The notes under the pieces were generated by a model, which saw only the letters and a list, made by a program, of their open reading frames with translations, was not told the origin of the DNA and did no database searches. Of a DNA stretch of 64,000 nt, positions 1 to 13,463 are shown piece by piece. The DNA is from Saururus chinensis (taxonomy: Eukaryota; Streptophyta; Magnoliopsida; Piperales; Saururaceae), in contig CP141140.1 of the NCBI GenBank assembly GCA_035235625.1, forward strand, positions 37,257,351 through 37,321,350, given 5' to 3'. Positions within the stretch are counted from its first letter, which is position 1, and every line of letters starts with the position of its first letter. The position numbers and the translations under genes are program-made.

Positions 1-2169
1 ATTTCCTGATTTGTGGCCTTAGTTTAGGCCATACTTTGGCTAATTAAATCCCTGATTTGAAGCCTTGGTTTAGGCTCTGCTTTTGCTTACTTAGATCCCT
101 ATTTTGCAGCCTTATTTTTGGCTCTATTTTCACCAAAGTAATACAAAATTCTCAGCCTTGATTTATGTTATAATCATGTTGCAAGAATATCTAAGTTTCA
201 GCCCCATTTTAGGTTGCATTATTGCCTACCTAATACTTGATTCTTAGCTTTGATTTAGGTTATAATCTTGCTGATTGAATCCCTGACTTTTGAGCCTTAA
301 TTCATGAAATATTCATGTTTATTAAGGCTCTAAATTTCAGCCTAAGATGCCTTTGAAATTCAGCATAATTTGTCCCGGAATTTTTGCCTTGATTGTGATA
401 TACATTAGGGTGAATGTTGATGGTTGTTTCATCCTAACCTTGTCATGTTAGGTGTATAACTTGAGTTATGCATCTCAACCCCAAATCCTTTTCATTATAA
501 TGTTGAATTGGTTATTTCATCTCAACATGAGTCGGAGTTCTTGTCATGTTGATTATTTTGATGTTCACATTTATTATTATTGTATTAAGCTATATCAATA
601 AATTAAGGTTAATAGAGAATAATCAAGAGATTTTGGTTGTCTTTGGATTGGGGGAAGAACACCTAATCAAGATAATGACTAAAATACCTCTTTAGGGTTG
701 GGACCGGTTCATGGAGTGAACGGGGCCCTGACATAGCATTTTACCTTGGTTAATGAACCGAGGATGGTTATGGGATGTTCTCGGAGTAAAAGTTTAAGTT
801 CACAGTAATAGCCATGGCGGATATTTAGGCCTTCGTGGTCTCCGTTTTTTAGGGACGATGGATCCCTGCAAATGCGTAAACCAGGTTTTTGAGCATCATG
901 GAAGGCTCATCTACCTCCGGCTAGTGTGTCCATGAGCACAACTGGTACCTACATCTCTAGGCCCATGGCTGATCCAAGTGGATCTCTAGAGATGCTAGGA
1001 TTTCTGATAATAGCGATAGTGGTAATCTTTTAGACCTTCATGGTCTCCGTTTCTTCGGGATGATCGATCCCTGCAAATGCGCAAATCAGGTTTTTGAGCA
1101 TCATGAAGGCTCATCTACCTCTGGCCAGTGTGTCCATGAGCATAGCTGGTACCTTCATCTCTAGGCCCATGGCTGATCCAAGTGGATCTCTAGAGATGCT
1201 AGGATTTCTGTTAGCATACAATTACTCCTTTGAGCAAGAATTAGTATTTTTAGGTAACAATTAGTTCATTGTTTCCTGAACGGTGTCCATTGTTTTGTGC
1301 ATTGTGTTGGTCTTTATTGGTTAAAGGTTAGCTCATGTTTCTAAGCTATGTTATATTCAGTGCTCCGTATATTACTTTACATGTGTCACTATATATTGAT
1401 TTTCTGCATGTTGGAGTCTTATGTCTGGAGATTTCTCAACGAGCGAGTTGTCTCTAAGTGAATACAGATTTATTAGTGTTAATTATCGAACAATGGTTCG
1501 AGAGATAATTAATAACATTATTTGATATTGTTTGTTAATTAGATAAGTGGAACGATTAAAGGACTTGCAAAAAAGGTAGGTTTCTTTAAAATACTTAAGC
1601 ATTGCATGGGTGATGCTATGCTTCTTAGTATATAGTAGTTTTTAGGCAGAACTTCGTCTGGATCCGATCTTGTTGGAAACATTGGAGATGTTGTATGATG
1701 AGTACGTAGGCAACTAACATCGGGTGATGTTGGCCCGATCTAAAAAATATTAATAAAACTTTTTATCCTTTGGAAGCTCTTCTCTTGAAGGCAAAGAGAT
1801 TCCATTGCTATTGTTGTGGTTGTTTGGTTTGGTTAGTTGCAGATTCTCTAGGTGACAACAAGTAAGACCAAACAAGCGAGCACAAGAAGAAGTTTCTGTA
1901 ACTTTGGTACGTAATTGTTTCATTAGCGTGAGATTCAACTTAGTTATATATTTTCAGAGGGTTGACAAACTTGTACTTAGATGGATGAGTTGTTCTTATT
2001 GATTTTTGAGACATGTAATAATATCATATGATTTGATATTCATATTTTTGAACCCCAGTTATCATGGCCTGGATATTTAATCGAATGGTTTGTTTTGCAT
2101 TTAAGAAAAAAAATTGTGACTATTGTTCATACGATTTTAGAAAGGCTTTTAAAAATCCGTATCGTGAAA
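1..2169 (+). mobile_element. Right part of a very large LTR (Ty3/Gypsy type), left end outside window
   Basis: No gene is visible here. The last 900 bases align by eye with the end of the complete LTR-type insertion at 30556-33953: both share the stretch around 'cgaacaatggttcgagagat', the 'gtctggatccgatcttgttg' segment and an end reading 'atccg..tcgtga'. The first 420 bases are a loose array of short imperfect repeats built on 'agccttggtttaggct', which the other copy lacks. The match fixes the right boundary near 2169. Orientation follows the TATA-like box of the 30556 copy. An old copy; the internal domains it once flanked are not in view. Confidence 0.65.
827..1212 (+). repeat. Tandem duplication, period about 205 bp
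   Basis: Two adjacent units start with 'aggccttcgtggtctccgtt' at 827 and 'agaccttcatggtctccgtt' at 1032. They stay alignable through 'gatctctagagatgctagga', with few differences. The duplication lies within the large LTR and looks like internal LTR growth by unequal exchange. Confidence 0.85.
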
Positions 2170-2187
2170 CTGAGCTTGTGGCTCACC

Positions 2188-2542
2188 TAGGGATGCCACT
2201 TGGGTCGGGTAAATGGTAAATCCGACCCGACCCTAATGGGTTGGGTTTGGTTTTAAAAAAAACCCAAATAGCTTGTTTGGGTCGGGTTTAGGTTTTAGGT
2301 GATCCAACCCGACCCAACCCCAATATTAATGTAAATAAATTTTTTTTATTTTTTTATATATTTTTTAATATTATTTTTTAAAAAAATTGAAAAAAAAAAA
2401 TTATTAAAATAATTTTTTTTATTTTATTCGGGTCAAACGGGTCGGGTTCGGATCGGGTTGGGTTTGGGTCACAGTTTTGTTATGTGGTATTAGGTTCGGG
2501 TTTGGCAAAACCCGACCCGAACCCGACCCGGCGACATCACTA
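2188..2542. mobile_element. hAT-type MITE with perfect 8-bp target duplication
   Basis: The element begins TAGGGATG and ends CATCACTA, so the termini are inverted with one mismatch. It is flanked on both sides by GGCTCACC (2180-2187 and 2543-2550), the 8-bp duplication expected of hAT transposition. Subterminal regions are rich in GGGTCGGGT on the left and ACCCGACCC on the right, and the centre is a run of A/T. This architecture (TAGGGATG start, GGGTCGGGT subterminal motifs, no coding capacity) matches widespread plant hAT MITEs. At 355 bp it is non-autonomous and depends on a hAT transposase that is not in this window. Confidence 0.93.
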
Positions 2543-2550
2543 GGCTCACC

Positions 2551-3874
2551 CCTCTTTCTCATGTTTTATTTTGGGGCTGCATGTCATGTCATGCAGGTGG
2601 TCAAGATAGACTTTATGAGGGGAGTATGGGTGATGATGTTGCATAGGAGGGGCCATTTAGAGATCTTGAGCTATATGATTGTTTACATAGCTTGTTATAT
2701 TGAGACTTATATCTACTTGATTATGCCTCATGCTCTATTTACCGAGATCGGCTTAGACTTTTGTTAGTCGATGTGGGCTTGGACTCTACTTCTTGAGCCA
2801 TGTGAGGGCTATGTTGGACTAAGTGTATGGGTTTTGCATGGACTAATACTTAATTTGTAGTCATTTATTTTCTCATTTCTCTCTTGTACAAAGTTGATGT
2901 GCACAACTCCGTTGTGAACTACCCAAGTAGGGGTTAAGACTTCCGCAATCGAATGTTACTACATCGCGCCACGCTTCATCTTCCCCTTAGACCGCATTCG
3001 GCTTGGGGTTGCCGGGTGGCTAGGCGTGGCATGTTTTGGCTCAAATATGAAGTCAACCATGTATGTATATTCTTGATTGTGCTTATATATTTTAATTGTC
3101 ACAAATGAACCATGTTTCAACATATTAGGACTTATTAGAGTATGTTTACCTATGCTTGCATTCATTTAACATTTTCTCACATATGTATCATGTTGAATTC
3201 ATCATAAGAATGATTTGTAAGTGAAGATTATTCATGTTTAATAGTGATTAATTGATTGGGTGCCATAGTTTTCCGAATTAGCTTCATCAGAGGTTTATCG
3301 AATCATTACATCCAGAAGGACGGGGTTTTACTTCCCGTTGAGGACGGTTTCCTCCCCGGGTGAGAAGAGTGTATTTGCTATAATGAGTAAAATTGATATG
3401 TTTCTAGATAGGAGATTCTAGGCTGGTTTGTCTTTGTACACTGGTTGACAAGGGGGTACTTTCCTCGTTAGGAACCTACCCAAACTACTCTAGTTTTTCT
3501 TTTTCGAAATTCAGACTTCTTTGTTAGGGATTGTCTAGGGAGCAAGTTTGTTTGTGCTTCAGCCAAATAAGCAAAGTTGTTTTCTCAATTGTGAGATATT
3601 CACTGAATGGTTTATACATGTGTAGAGATTATAATGCTCATTAACACATGTTGTGTAGGGACAATGATGCTTATATTACACATGGTATGTATAAAATAAT
3701 TTTACTTGAACATGTAGGATGGAATGTGGTTTGATACATTTGATTATGCAGGGTGAATGTGAATATTGACACATGCTTCATGCAAGACGTGAATCAACCA
3801 TGAGCCTGAAATGATTACACAGGGTGTGTATGTGTGATATGACTTATGAATGAAACTATGATGTACAAGTGGTA

Positions 3875-3926
<52 letters not shown>

Positions 3927-4430
3927 GATTTATATCATGATGCACAGGTGTGGAGAATAGATATGTGATGCATATTTAAATTGAGAATTCATATGATTTA
4001 TCCTGTGTTTAATTTTTGTTTTAAAACCCTCACTAAGCTAAGCTCACCCCCCTTTTGATTGTGGTTATTGTTTTGGGGTTGTATGTTGTGTCATCCAGGT
4101 GCCCTGGATGGTCTTTATGTTGAGCTTGAGGATGGACTTCCAGCATGAGAGGGGATATATATTGAGTGGTTTTAGACTTGTGATGTGATATGATGATCTC
4201 ATACTTAACTTTATCTTATACTTAAGTTATCTGGTGATGGCTTTTGATATATTGTAGCCCTAAAGCTTGAGATTATGTTCACTATAGATGTTTTGGGTAT
4301 TGTAATGGGCTGAAATAATGTTCAATTAAATATTCTCACATTTCGAATTGCAATCCTATTTTATGTTAATTCATTACTTATTTGCATTATTTATGTTTTG
4401 AATAAGTTAGTTCGACCTTGATTGAGTTTA
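2551..4430. mobile_element. LTR-derived, AT-rich non-coding sequence
   Basis: No credible gene is seen. A module reading 'gctcacccc' followed by a T-rich tract and 'ttttggggctgcatg' occurs at 2545-2590 and again, diverged, at 4045-4090. The second copy suggests parts of two related LTRs lying in tandem. The short open frames here show no protein family resemblance. Boundaries are uncertain. Confidence 0.45.
3877..3922. repeat. (AT)n microsatellite
   Basis: An uninterrupted alternating A/T run of about 46 bases within LTR-like DNA. Such runs are length-variable and can extrude cruciforms. Confidence 0.97.
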
Positions 4431-6337
4431 CATGTCTAAACAGGCTTCAATAAGATCCAACTAGAAGATAAAGTGAAGTCCAACTACCCAAAGCTATTTA
4501 AAAGTCAAGAATGGGCTCTTAATAGTCTAAACATGCATAAAATAATCGAATACAACTTGTAGACATGTTGGATTTTAGATTTGCATCAAGAGAACTAAAT
4601 TTGGGAAGAAGCTGATTTGGATAGATTGAGATAGCCTTAGTATTTCGACTATATCTTTCTATGTATAATTTAGATTTATACGATTCTGATGGCATTGTAA
4701 AGAAGACTATCCTGGCTACAATCTCTATTTAAAGAAGAAATTCATAATTCTGAAACAATATGGGTCAAATTTGTTATGCAAACAGAAAGCTAGTAAGCTA
4801 ACCCGAGGCCAACATATGAAAAATATTTTTATTGGTTGTGATTGATACGCATAAGGAAAGACAATGAGGCTGATTAGATAACTAAAGGAAGATTCAAATA
4901 TACTTATTTGCTAAATAAATTATTGATGTATTTGATTGATTTATAATCTAATCATTGCCAAAGAAGCAACCAATGAGGCAATTAATTAGGATGCAATCTA
5001 GAGATATGATTGGACTTTCCTCTTTAAAGCAACCCCTTCTACTCCTATAAATAAAAGGGTGGACATGATAGATGCATCATCCCCTCCTCTTTGGATCTCT
5101 CTTATCCTTTTTATCGTTTCTTCTTTTGTATTTTTATTTTTAGTTTTATTGTAATGGCCTTTTAAGCTCTCAAGCTAAGGCTAGAGGTGATTTGTAACAA
5201 TATAATGGAATTGTATTATTGTTTTATCAATGGTTTCAAGTAAGTATTGGTTATTTGAAGTGATGTTTATTTAATATTATTCTTCTTTTTGTTTCTTTAT
5301 AATTTAGATACATAAGATGCTTAAAGGCTCTCCTTCTTGATCTTTTGTAATTTTGATACATAGAAATCTTGAAGAGACAATTGTTTTTATCCTTCATCTA
5401 TCCAAAGCATTTTCTATCTTTACTTTTGCTTTCAATATTCATATCTTCTGGTTAGATAGAATCTTCATTTGCTTCAAACTGAGATAACATGACACATGAA
5501 GAACATCACTAGATGTTACAATGACCCTTAATGCCTTAATGTTTTCTTTTCTTGATTATTTAACTCTTTATTCCTTCAATACTCTTCTACTCTTTCCTTT
5601 TTAGTTTTTCTTTCCTCTATTTTTTCGTAATCCTTTTCTTTGTTGCACAAGGCTTTTCCTGTGGATCGATCTTGTCTACTACAATTGGCAAGTAAAACAA
5701 ATCTGAATTTGACTTTTTCACAGTCTTGTTTCAGACATAACAACAAATTGGCGTCATTGCCGGGGATTGCAATGTGTGACAAGAATCCGTTACAAAAAAA
5801 AACTCACCCTCACTCTAACTTTACTAATTTTCTAACTTTTATTTTTGCACACTAACTCTTTAAATTCAATCATTTACTTTATGTCATTTAATTTTAGTAT
5901 TTAAATTCTGCAATTTTTCTTTTTTTTTAGACCGGAGGCACTACCCACGTTACTACCGGAGATCTTTCGGGTTCAAATGTGTACCTTGATAGTGCAATTG
6001 GCCTTATTTTGTAATTTAAATTTTGTCTATTAACTTCTAACTCTCTAACTTTTTATATTTTGTCTTTTAATTTCTGCACTTTTACTTTTGATTGTAACCA
6101 AAAAAAATTTGTTGTTGCATGTTCGCATGGGTGTGTGATAATTCTAGGCGATTGAGAAGAGTGAACAAATCTTTTAAAAATTCTCTTTCTTTTAATACAA
6201 TGGAGAATCTAAGAATTAATGAGGAGCAAAGAAGTGATATTGGGGATAATAATGCACAAAATATTCAAGTTAAAACTATACATGATTATTTGCAACCAAC
6301 TAGATCAAGTTCTTCTAGTCAAATTCCCATAGCATGA
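4431..6337 (+). mobile_element. Athila/Tat-like Ty3/Gypsy fossil: LTR, PBS, leader and start of gag
   Basis: Broken element, 5' portion only. A TATA-like box 'ctataaataa' lies near 5046, followed by a pyrimidine-rich transcribed region. The LTR ends about 5743-5747, directly before a primer binding site at 5748. A T-rich leader of about 350 bases follows, then a gag-like start at 6119-6337 containing 'TIHDYLQPTR', which resembles the 'T.(K/R)DYL.PTR' motif near the start of Athila-type gag proteins. The remainder of the element is absent; another element begins at 6338. The left LTR boundary is a guess. The clade rests on the PBS type and the gag motif. Confidence 0.7.
5748..5769 (+). promoter_or_regulatory. 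Primer binding site, tRNA-Asp type
   Basis: 'ttggcgtcattgccgggg' differs by about two bases from TGGCGCCGTTGCCGGGG, the complement of the 3' end of plant tRNA-Asp. Athila/Tat retrotransposons use this primer. It lies immediately after the LTR end and fixes the plus-strand orientation of this element. Confidence 0.85.
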
Positions 6338-7540
6338 GCGGTTGGTGGTTACCCCGTGGTAATTCTACCGTAGTTTAAAACACATTAAAATCAAAGTTGT
6401 GGAAAACCGAAAAATGTAATGAATCCAAAATAGAATTTTCGATCAAGTCAAATTCAAAATTCGTAAAAAATAAAGTTTCAGATTAAATATAAAACTACAC
6501 ATGTAAAACAAAATTTCAATCCAATCTCGATGAGAAATTCAAATTTGGAGAAAATTGAAATTTGTCTTAAATTCAATGTAACATATGCAAAATAGAATTT
6601 TGAATTAAATCTCAATCAAATTATTTAGAAAAAATTTTCATATAACTTACGATTAACATTTATAATTGATAAAAATCAGAATAAATATAAATCCCGATGT
6701 CACACATACAAGATGAAAAGTTCAAAAGCAAAGTTCATAAAAAAAATATTAAACAAAATGCAACACATTTAGACTTAAACTATAAATAATTTTCAATTGA
6801 AAAATGAAAATTATCAAATTGATGTTTGCATCAAAACTCATGCAACATATGGCGATAGAAATCTCAAAGAATTCTTTGATTAAATCTCATACTAAATCTG
6901 ATGCAACATATTCAAAGCAAAAATTCTAAATCAATTCTAATTTAAAATCCACATCTATAAAGTCTAAGCATGCCATCAGTCAGATACACATACGTAAGAT
7001 AAAATAAAAATTACTTCTAATTAAACAAATTAGAATTTATCAAAATTAGAGTTTGATGTAATTTTAACATCACATAAGCAGAACAATATTACAAGTCACA
7101 ATCTTGTACGATTTATTCATAATAACATTTTCAAATCATTTTTATTTAAGATTAAAATTCATAAGATTTGCATTCATAGCAAATCCATTCCAAGGTATGC
7201 AAACAGAAATTTCAATTCAAAATCTACTTAAAAATCAAATTCTTAAAATTAGAGCCCATATTAATCTAAAGTCGCACATGTAGAATAGAATGCTCAAAAT
7301 CGAGGTTTGTATTAAGTCTAATGTTACATGTGCGGAATAGAAGTTCAAAACTAAATTTTGGATTAAAATCTAATATCGTATATGCATAACCAAAAGTTGA
7401 AAATCAGAATTTTATTCAAATCAACGACAACACATCTTAGAAGAGAAATTTACTTCAAATTTATTTCAAGACAATCACAACACATTCAAAACATAAATTT
7501 AAAATCAAAATTCTTATTATACTCTCACAGATAGATCAAT

Positions 7541-7552
7541 GCTCCGATACCA
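7541..7552 (-). promoter_or_regulatory. Primer binding site, initiator-Met tRNA type
   Basis: The plus strand reads 'gctccgatacca'; its complement TGGTATCGGAGC is the classical primer site for initiator methionine tRNA. It sits two bases from the LTR start at 7555 and shows that the element's internal region runs leftward on the minus strand. Confidence 0.9.
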
Positions 7553-7554
7553 TT

Positions 7555-9309
7555 TGTAACAACCCGACCCAAGTCGGGCCCACAAAATCACTAATAGAAA
7601 ATTTTTCTTTCCTTGAGCCAGGAATCATCGTCTTGTGCGAGAGGTATAACATTCGTTTACATACTACGGAGCTTCAAGCCTTCTCATACGTAGACTTAGG
7701 TTATAGCGGACACATACACACAATGAAGCTTCATAGTTCATTGCGTGTAAAACAAAATAACACATATACTTATAATTGATTTGGATTGGCCCAATGTTGT
7801 CTTGCCATTGTTTGCCTACGTACGTATTGGATATTATTCCAATACGATCGAATCCGAACGTAGTTCTGCCTAACGGCTACTACATACAACAAGCATCACA
7901 AAATCTCATATTCATTAAAATACGTATATACTGATATTTAGTAGGAATTATACAAACATTCATTATATATCGGAGTCAAATGGAAATTAATAAGCCAACG
8001 AAAATGTACATCTCACTCTACCACAGAGCGGGATCAAAACTACATACACACGTCTCGCTCCATCACTAAGCCGAGACCGAACTCACACACATACTATACA
8101 TCTTGCTCTACCCTAGAGCAAGACAGAACATAAACATGTCACATCAAAGCATAGCAGATTAGAGCACAAAGGGTCATGGCATAACACACATCATAATTTA
8201 GCACATGCAGCTCTTCAACAGGATATTAGAAATACTTACTCCCCTCATGTCTCGTAAGATAACGGTATTTGGAGTTGCTCGTTTCTCCTTAGCGTCCTTC
8301 CCTTAGGATTCAAAGGCATTAAACGGAGCTTCCTCTAGCTTTCATATGTTCCTCATCTTGTACTAAAAGACTACGTACAGACGTTCTCCTTGCCAGAGAT
8401 TCTTCTCATTTTCCATGCCAGTGGGTGGCAGACAGAACCTCCCCTACTCGGGGGAGTTCCTTACACATCATGGCTGTTCAGTGGAAGACAAAACCTCCCC
8501 TACTTTGGATTGCTTCTCTTGTTGTGGCCCGGCAACTTCGGGTGGAACCCCATCTTACTTCTGACTCCTTTTTCTATCTTCGGTGCTTGAGGACAACAAG
8601 CAAAGCTTCTCCTTGTCTTGGGTATTTCCTCCTCATACGATCACCAAATCATAGAATAGACCCCTCCATTGTGAAGAGCATGCTCGATTTAGTCAAGAAC
8701 ACCTCCTGGATGGACTAAATCGGAGTTAGGATGCTCAGAAACAGAGAAAAAGAAGATTGTCGATGCTCAACGACAACGGGCAGGACCTCTCCTCTTGGGG
8801 CGCAGGTCTGCTGAAACCCCGCGCGCAGTGCGAGTCGAGCCTGCGTTTCTGCAGTGCCTTCAAAAACAGGCTGTAGCGCCCGCAGAAATAGACCATGGTG
8901 CCCACAGTTTCAAGGGCACCGTCATCCCGCGCTACGCCGTGCCAGCCATACGCCGTTTCATTTTTTTTCTTCTTTCTTCAAGCACGCGTATCTCCCTACT
9001 CCGGATTCGGATTCACGCGTTTTAGGTACCATTGGACTCGTATCAATGAGCCCTTCGATACTAACCCACTTAAATCAATAAATTGTGCTCTTTCTAAGTG
9101 GGTCCCACCTATTTTCTATGATTCTTGAAGCTCGTAACTTCCAGTCCCGACCTCCATTTTGCTCATTCTTTGATTCATTACAATCATTTCTTCGAGCTCT
9201 ACTCAAATATGGAGGTTTCAACCTTTGAAACAGTCTATAATTTATTAGAAAAATACTAATTACCTCTAACCCCATTCGTTAGACATAATCGGAAAAGTGG
9301 GGTATTACA
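7555..9309 (-). repeat. 1.75-kb LTR with internal repeated 'gacagaacctcccct' modules
   Basis: TG...CA termini (TGTAACAACCCGACC at the left, GGGGTATTACA at the right) with partly palindromic ends. Modules of about 70-80 bp around 8400-8620 repeat the phrase 'acagaacctcccctac'. The same modules occur at 14256-14480 and 62880-63300, so three related LTRs are present in the window. The 3' portion 9025-9300 aligns with 63735-63960. Confidence 0.8.
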
Positions 9310-10968
9310 CCCTTGTATATAGGGGACTCAATAGTCTTCAACCAATGGCATTAAAGCATTTGAGAATACTCTCTATATATGATTCTTGAGATATACTAAG
9401 CTTTCTATCATTTCTATCTCTATAAATTTTTATCCCGAGGATGTAGAATGCCTCACCCATGTCCTTCATCTGAAACTGGGTTTTTGAGCCATTCATGTAG
9501 ACTGACAATCGTACTTAAGTCATTCCCATCAAGAGTGTGTCATCTACATACAATGACAACATCATATACCTAGTCCCGTCCCAAAAGGTATAGACACAAT
9601 GATCGTGCTCATTCACTATGAAGCCATACTCACTAATCACCTTGTGAAAAGTGAAGTATCATTGCCTTGGAGATTGTTTTAGGCCATACAATGATTTTAT
9701 TAGCTTGCATACTTTGTGTTTCTCTCCAGGAGCTACAAAACCTTCAGGTTGTTCTATGTAATTCTCCTCCTCTAAATCTCCGTTTAGAAAGATAGTCTTT
9801 ACATCCATCTAGTGTAGCTCTAAATCAAAATAAGAAACACATGCCAAGAGACATCGGATTGAGTCAAATCTTGACACAAGCGAGTATGTCTCTTTAAAGT
9901 GCATCCTATACACTTGCGTGAATACTTTGACCACTAATCTTGCTTTGTACTTGTCTATTAACCCATCTACTTTAAGCTTCTTTTTGAAGATCCATTTACA
10001 CCCTATGGGCTTTCACCCTTCAGGTAGATCCACTATCTCCTAGACTTTGTTTTTTAGGATATAATCCATCTCCTCCTAAATAGCATTTGCCATTCTTGAG
10101 CTTTTGGAAGACTCGGAGCTTGCTCAAGTGTAATTGGGTCATCTACAATGGGTACATCTAGAGTGATGTTGTCTTCCCCTACCATTGCCTAGAAATCCCT
10201 AAACCTTGTTGAAGGTTTTCTTTCCCTCAATGCCCTTAGTTCCTGTTTGGTTTGATTTTGACCGGATCCTATTACTTCCTCTGGGGTAGTACTAGGACCA
10301 GCCTCTTTTACAATCTCAAATAAATTAATTCTTTTATTAAGTATTTTGGGTTCAATTCTTCTTCTAAGAAATAAACATCTCTAGACTCTATAAACCCCAC
10401 TGTCTCATCCATGTGGTGAACCACAAATTTGTACCCCTTAGAGTGATTATAGTAACAAATAAAGTTACATTTTATGGTCTTAGGGTCCAGCTTAGACCTT
10501 TACATGTATCCTGGACCCCCACACTCTAAGATGCCCTAAGCTCAGACGTCGACCCATCTATAACTCAAAAGGTTTTCATTGGACTACCTTTGTTGGTACA
10601 TGATTAAAGATGTACACGGCGGTGTCTAAAGCCTCACCTCAAAAATTGGTTCCTAATTCAAAGTGATTTAACATGGATCTTACCATGTCCATAAGAGTCC
10701 TATTATGCCTTCTGGCCACTCTATTTTGCTGTGGAGTGTAAGGTAGGGTGTATTGATACACTATTCTCTGATTGGTACAATAATCCATAAACAAGTCAGA
10801 GGTGCACTAACCACCCTTGTCAGTCCTCAGGATTTTTACTTTCCTACCTAACTATGTGTAATCTCCCTCATATTTTCTAAGATTTCTTATAATTCTTTAA
10901 CTATTTTTCTAGTCATTCTTTGTTAGAAAATGTGACGCTTTGGCATATTTGACCTCATTATACATACC
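9310..10968 (-). mobile_element. Ty1/Copia fossil, integrase-to-reverse-transcriptase part
   Basis: Read on the minus strand, recognisable segments are integrase-like (residues resembling KVKILRTDKGG and TPQQNRVA near 10700-10830) and reverse transcriptase (a YVDD box near 9550, and FQMKDMGEAFYILGI near 9440-9470). The order is the Copia order, integrase before RT. The element is broken in many places, is interrupted at about 10969 by another insertion, and continues at 15954-16961. No intact LTR pair could be identified. Confidence 0.85.
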
Positions 10969-13463
10969 TGTAGAGTAGGGTATGTGGTTCAGTCATAGGC
11001 CGCGGGTCTGAACGCATGCTTACGACATGAAAAATTGAGAGAGAAAGAAAAGGATAAGTGAGAGAGAGAGAGAGAGAAAAAGAAAAAAAGAGAGAAAAAA
11101 TGGATCGGGCTTGTTCGAGCCCGTTCCAAAATGTTTAGACCCCCTCCCCTATTTTTTTTCTCTCTCGCTTAGTCGAGCATTGTGGTGGCATCGGCGATGG
11201 CCAGTGGGCTCTGCCCGGCACCCATCTAAACCACTACCTTTGGTCATTACCTCTAGCCAGATATAGCTTCTCCTGGCTGCTACGATCATGGTGGAGCCGG
11301 CCAAAGCTGCCAGTAACCCCCAGATCCTCCCTGTGTCCATAGGGTTTTCCCCTGTTTTGGGCCACCGTAGCCTCGTTGGACTTTGAACACCTTTTGGACC
11401 ACCTTAGTTCAGAGGGTCTCAGCTGGAGATGGCTGGCCACCCTACTATGGCACCACCCCTCTTTTTTTGGCATGAGATAGGCTCCTCCTTTGCTGATTAT
11501 ATGTTTGACCACGCTATATAGGGCGCCACTTTTTGCCCTCTTACCATCCTACCTCCACGGGATGCCGATTGGCCTCTAGTTGGCCTACCTTGACACGACA
11601 ATGGAAAATGCAGTCTCTCTCAGTCACCACCCTTGGGCATGGCCCTATTGCCCTTTTGAGCATTGGGTCACCTCCATCCAGCCCTCTCCCCCGCCCCTTT
11701 GGGCGGCATATGCATGTAGCCACGTATGCATGTAGCTACGCTGTGGTTTATGGTTTAGGTTCCGCATTTGCGCCGCCTGACCATCGATGGCTCTACCACC
11801 GAATGGATTTGACACCAGAGCCCTCCTCCACCTCTCCTCTATCCTTGAGTGTCGCCTCATGCCCTCCACCCTTATGTGGGCCATTGTAAATGCAAAATCA
11901 ACACTGTTTAGTGCTGTCCATGGCCAATTTCGATGTTTTGCAGCCGATCGAGTATTTCTCAGCTGTCAACCAACCTTCAGTGGGTACACCTCAACTTCTA
12001 GTTGCACTTGCCATTTTTGTTGGCAGAACCTTTCTCCCAGCCACCCTTAGTATGCTGCTGTGATCACAGATTTTTCCGCATTGTCTTCTGACACCCCGTT
12101 TGTTCGTGAGTAGTTCTAGTGTTTCCTAAACCCTCAGGACAAAAGCTCTCTTAACTTGGCAATGCTTTTGGCCACCAAATCCGCCACTAACGCCACCACC
12201 ATCATGTTCTTGCCATCAAATGTTATGATTACGAGGTAGGGGATCTTTGAACTCATAATTTCATGATAGCATGCTTTGAATGTGTAGTAGCATGCTCGGA
12301 TTGTATGATTCAATGCTTTGAATGTTAAATCATAATCCATTTGCATGATGTAAGAGAATGAATTATGCCACGTTGAAATGCATATGATATGTATGTGAGT
12401 TGTAAGTATGTTTTATGTATGTGTAATATGTATGTGCTAGTGATGGCTAGCGAGTATGTTGGTAAGTTACATATGTGGGTTGTGTGTGTTGGCAGAACTT
12501 TGGGTGATGAACAATAAGAGATGATAGAGGGTTTGGTATAGAATTGTGGATGTGTAAGCGTGTGACGGAAAATGGTGGATGTAAGTATGACGGGCGAGGA
12601 TTAGTTTGGAGCGTACATTAAGGGTTCAATAAGTAAGAGTATTTAGGCTTGGAGCCTTATGGGGGTTTATTAGACAGTAAGAGTGCTGCATAATTGTATA
12701 AGCATAACATACAGATTATAAAGTAAAAAGTAAGCATCATAAGTGAGGTATAAGTAAGAGGGTGATAACTAGGGTTGGCCATGAGGAGCTCAGTTTGATG
12801 ATGTCTGTGTAAGATGATTTGGCCATAATGTAGATGGTGAAGATTGTATGCATACGTAAGGATTTGTGTATGATGAGCTATGTTTTGAGTTAGAAGGGTT
12901 AAGTGAAGTCTACTGCCCTAACGAACTAGGGTTTCGGATCAGGCTCAGCTTGAGTTTGATCCATAGAGCACCATATGTTCGAGAGTTTTTGTAGCATAAT
13001 TGTACTGCATAAATTACTTAATTCAAACTATAATTATAAGCAAAACTAATGTTAGCGTTGTGAGTTTGAGACCGGAGGGTTCGTAAGAGTGGCAGTGGAA
13101 CTATAAGACCCCTAGAGTGTGGGCATTTGTATGACCAATTGTGTGTGGGTGTTTATGTTTGCGCATTTAGGTAAGTAGTATCATGGAATTGCTCATACCT
13201 ATTTGATCTTGTGACCCATGAGCATTGGTACACCTTGCCTTCGGAAATGTCCATGGCGTCTAGCCACTCCTCGAAGGTTAAGGTGATGCGCTAGTGTCAT
13301 TCTTTTCCATTTTGATGTTGGAGCTTATTAGTTGTGATGAGCTTCAAGGGTTGATAGTATGTGTATGACTGTATGAGTGAGTACGTATGTTTCTGAGTAA
13401 GTGTAAGTGTCTGAGTAAGACTGTAAGAGTATGATTCTTAGTACAACTGTAAGAGTATGATTT

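Larger units (their letters stand above)
6338..9309 (-). mobile_element. Minus-strand LTR-retroelement remnant: LTR, PBS and non-coding internal region
   Basis: On the minus strand this reads LTR (9309 to 7555), primer binding site (7552 to 7541), then about 1.2 kb of internal DNA (7540 to 6338). The LTR starts and ends TGTAACA...TATTACA on the plus strand. The internal part is A-rich, has no coding potential, and looks like degenerate repeats of phrases such as 'gattaaatct' and 'acatatgcaaaatagaa'. No gag or pol is visible. It is cut off on the left against the Athila-like gag and on the right against a Copia fossil. The LTR itself shares modules with 14256-14480 and 62860-63300. Confidence 0.75.

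Noticed and set aside
1750-1938. Small open frames shared between 1740-1940 and 33518-33740
   Set aside because: They are the same non-coding LTR segment in two copies; the frames are not conserved as protein and have no gene context.
11149-12050. Overlapping frames of 60-118 codons in a GC-rich stretch
   Set aside because: Same situation as 31445-31794: the GC-rich part of a large LTR-like insertion, with no family resemblance on either strand.
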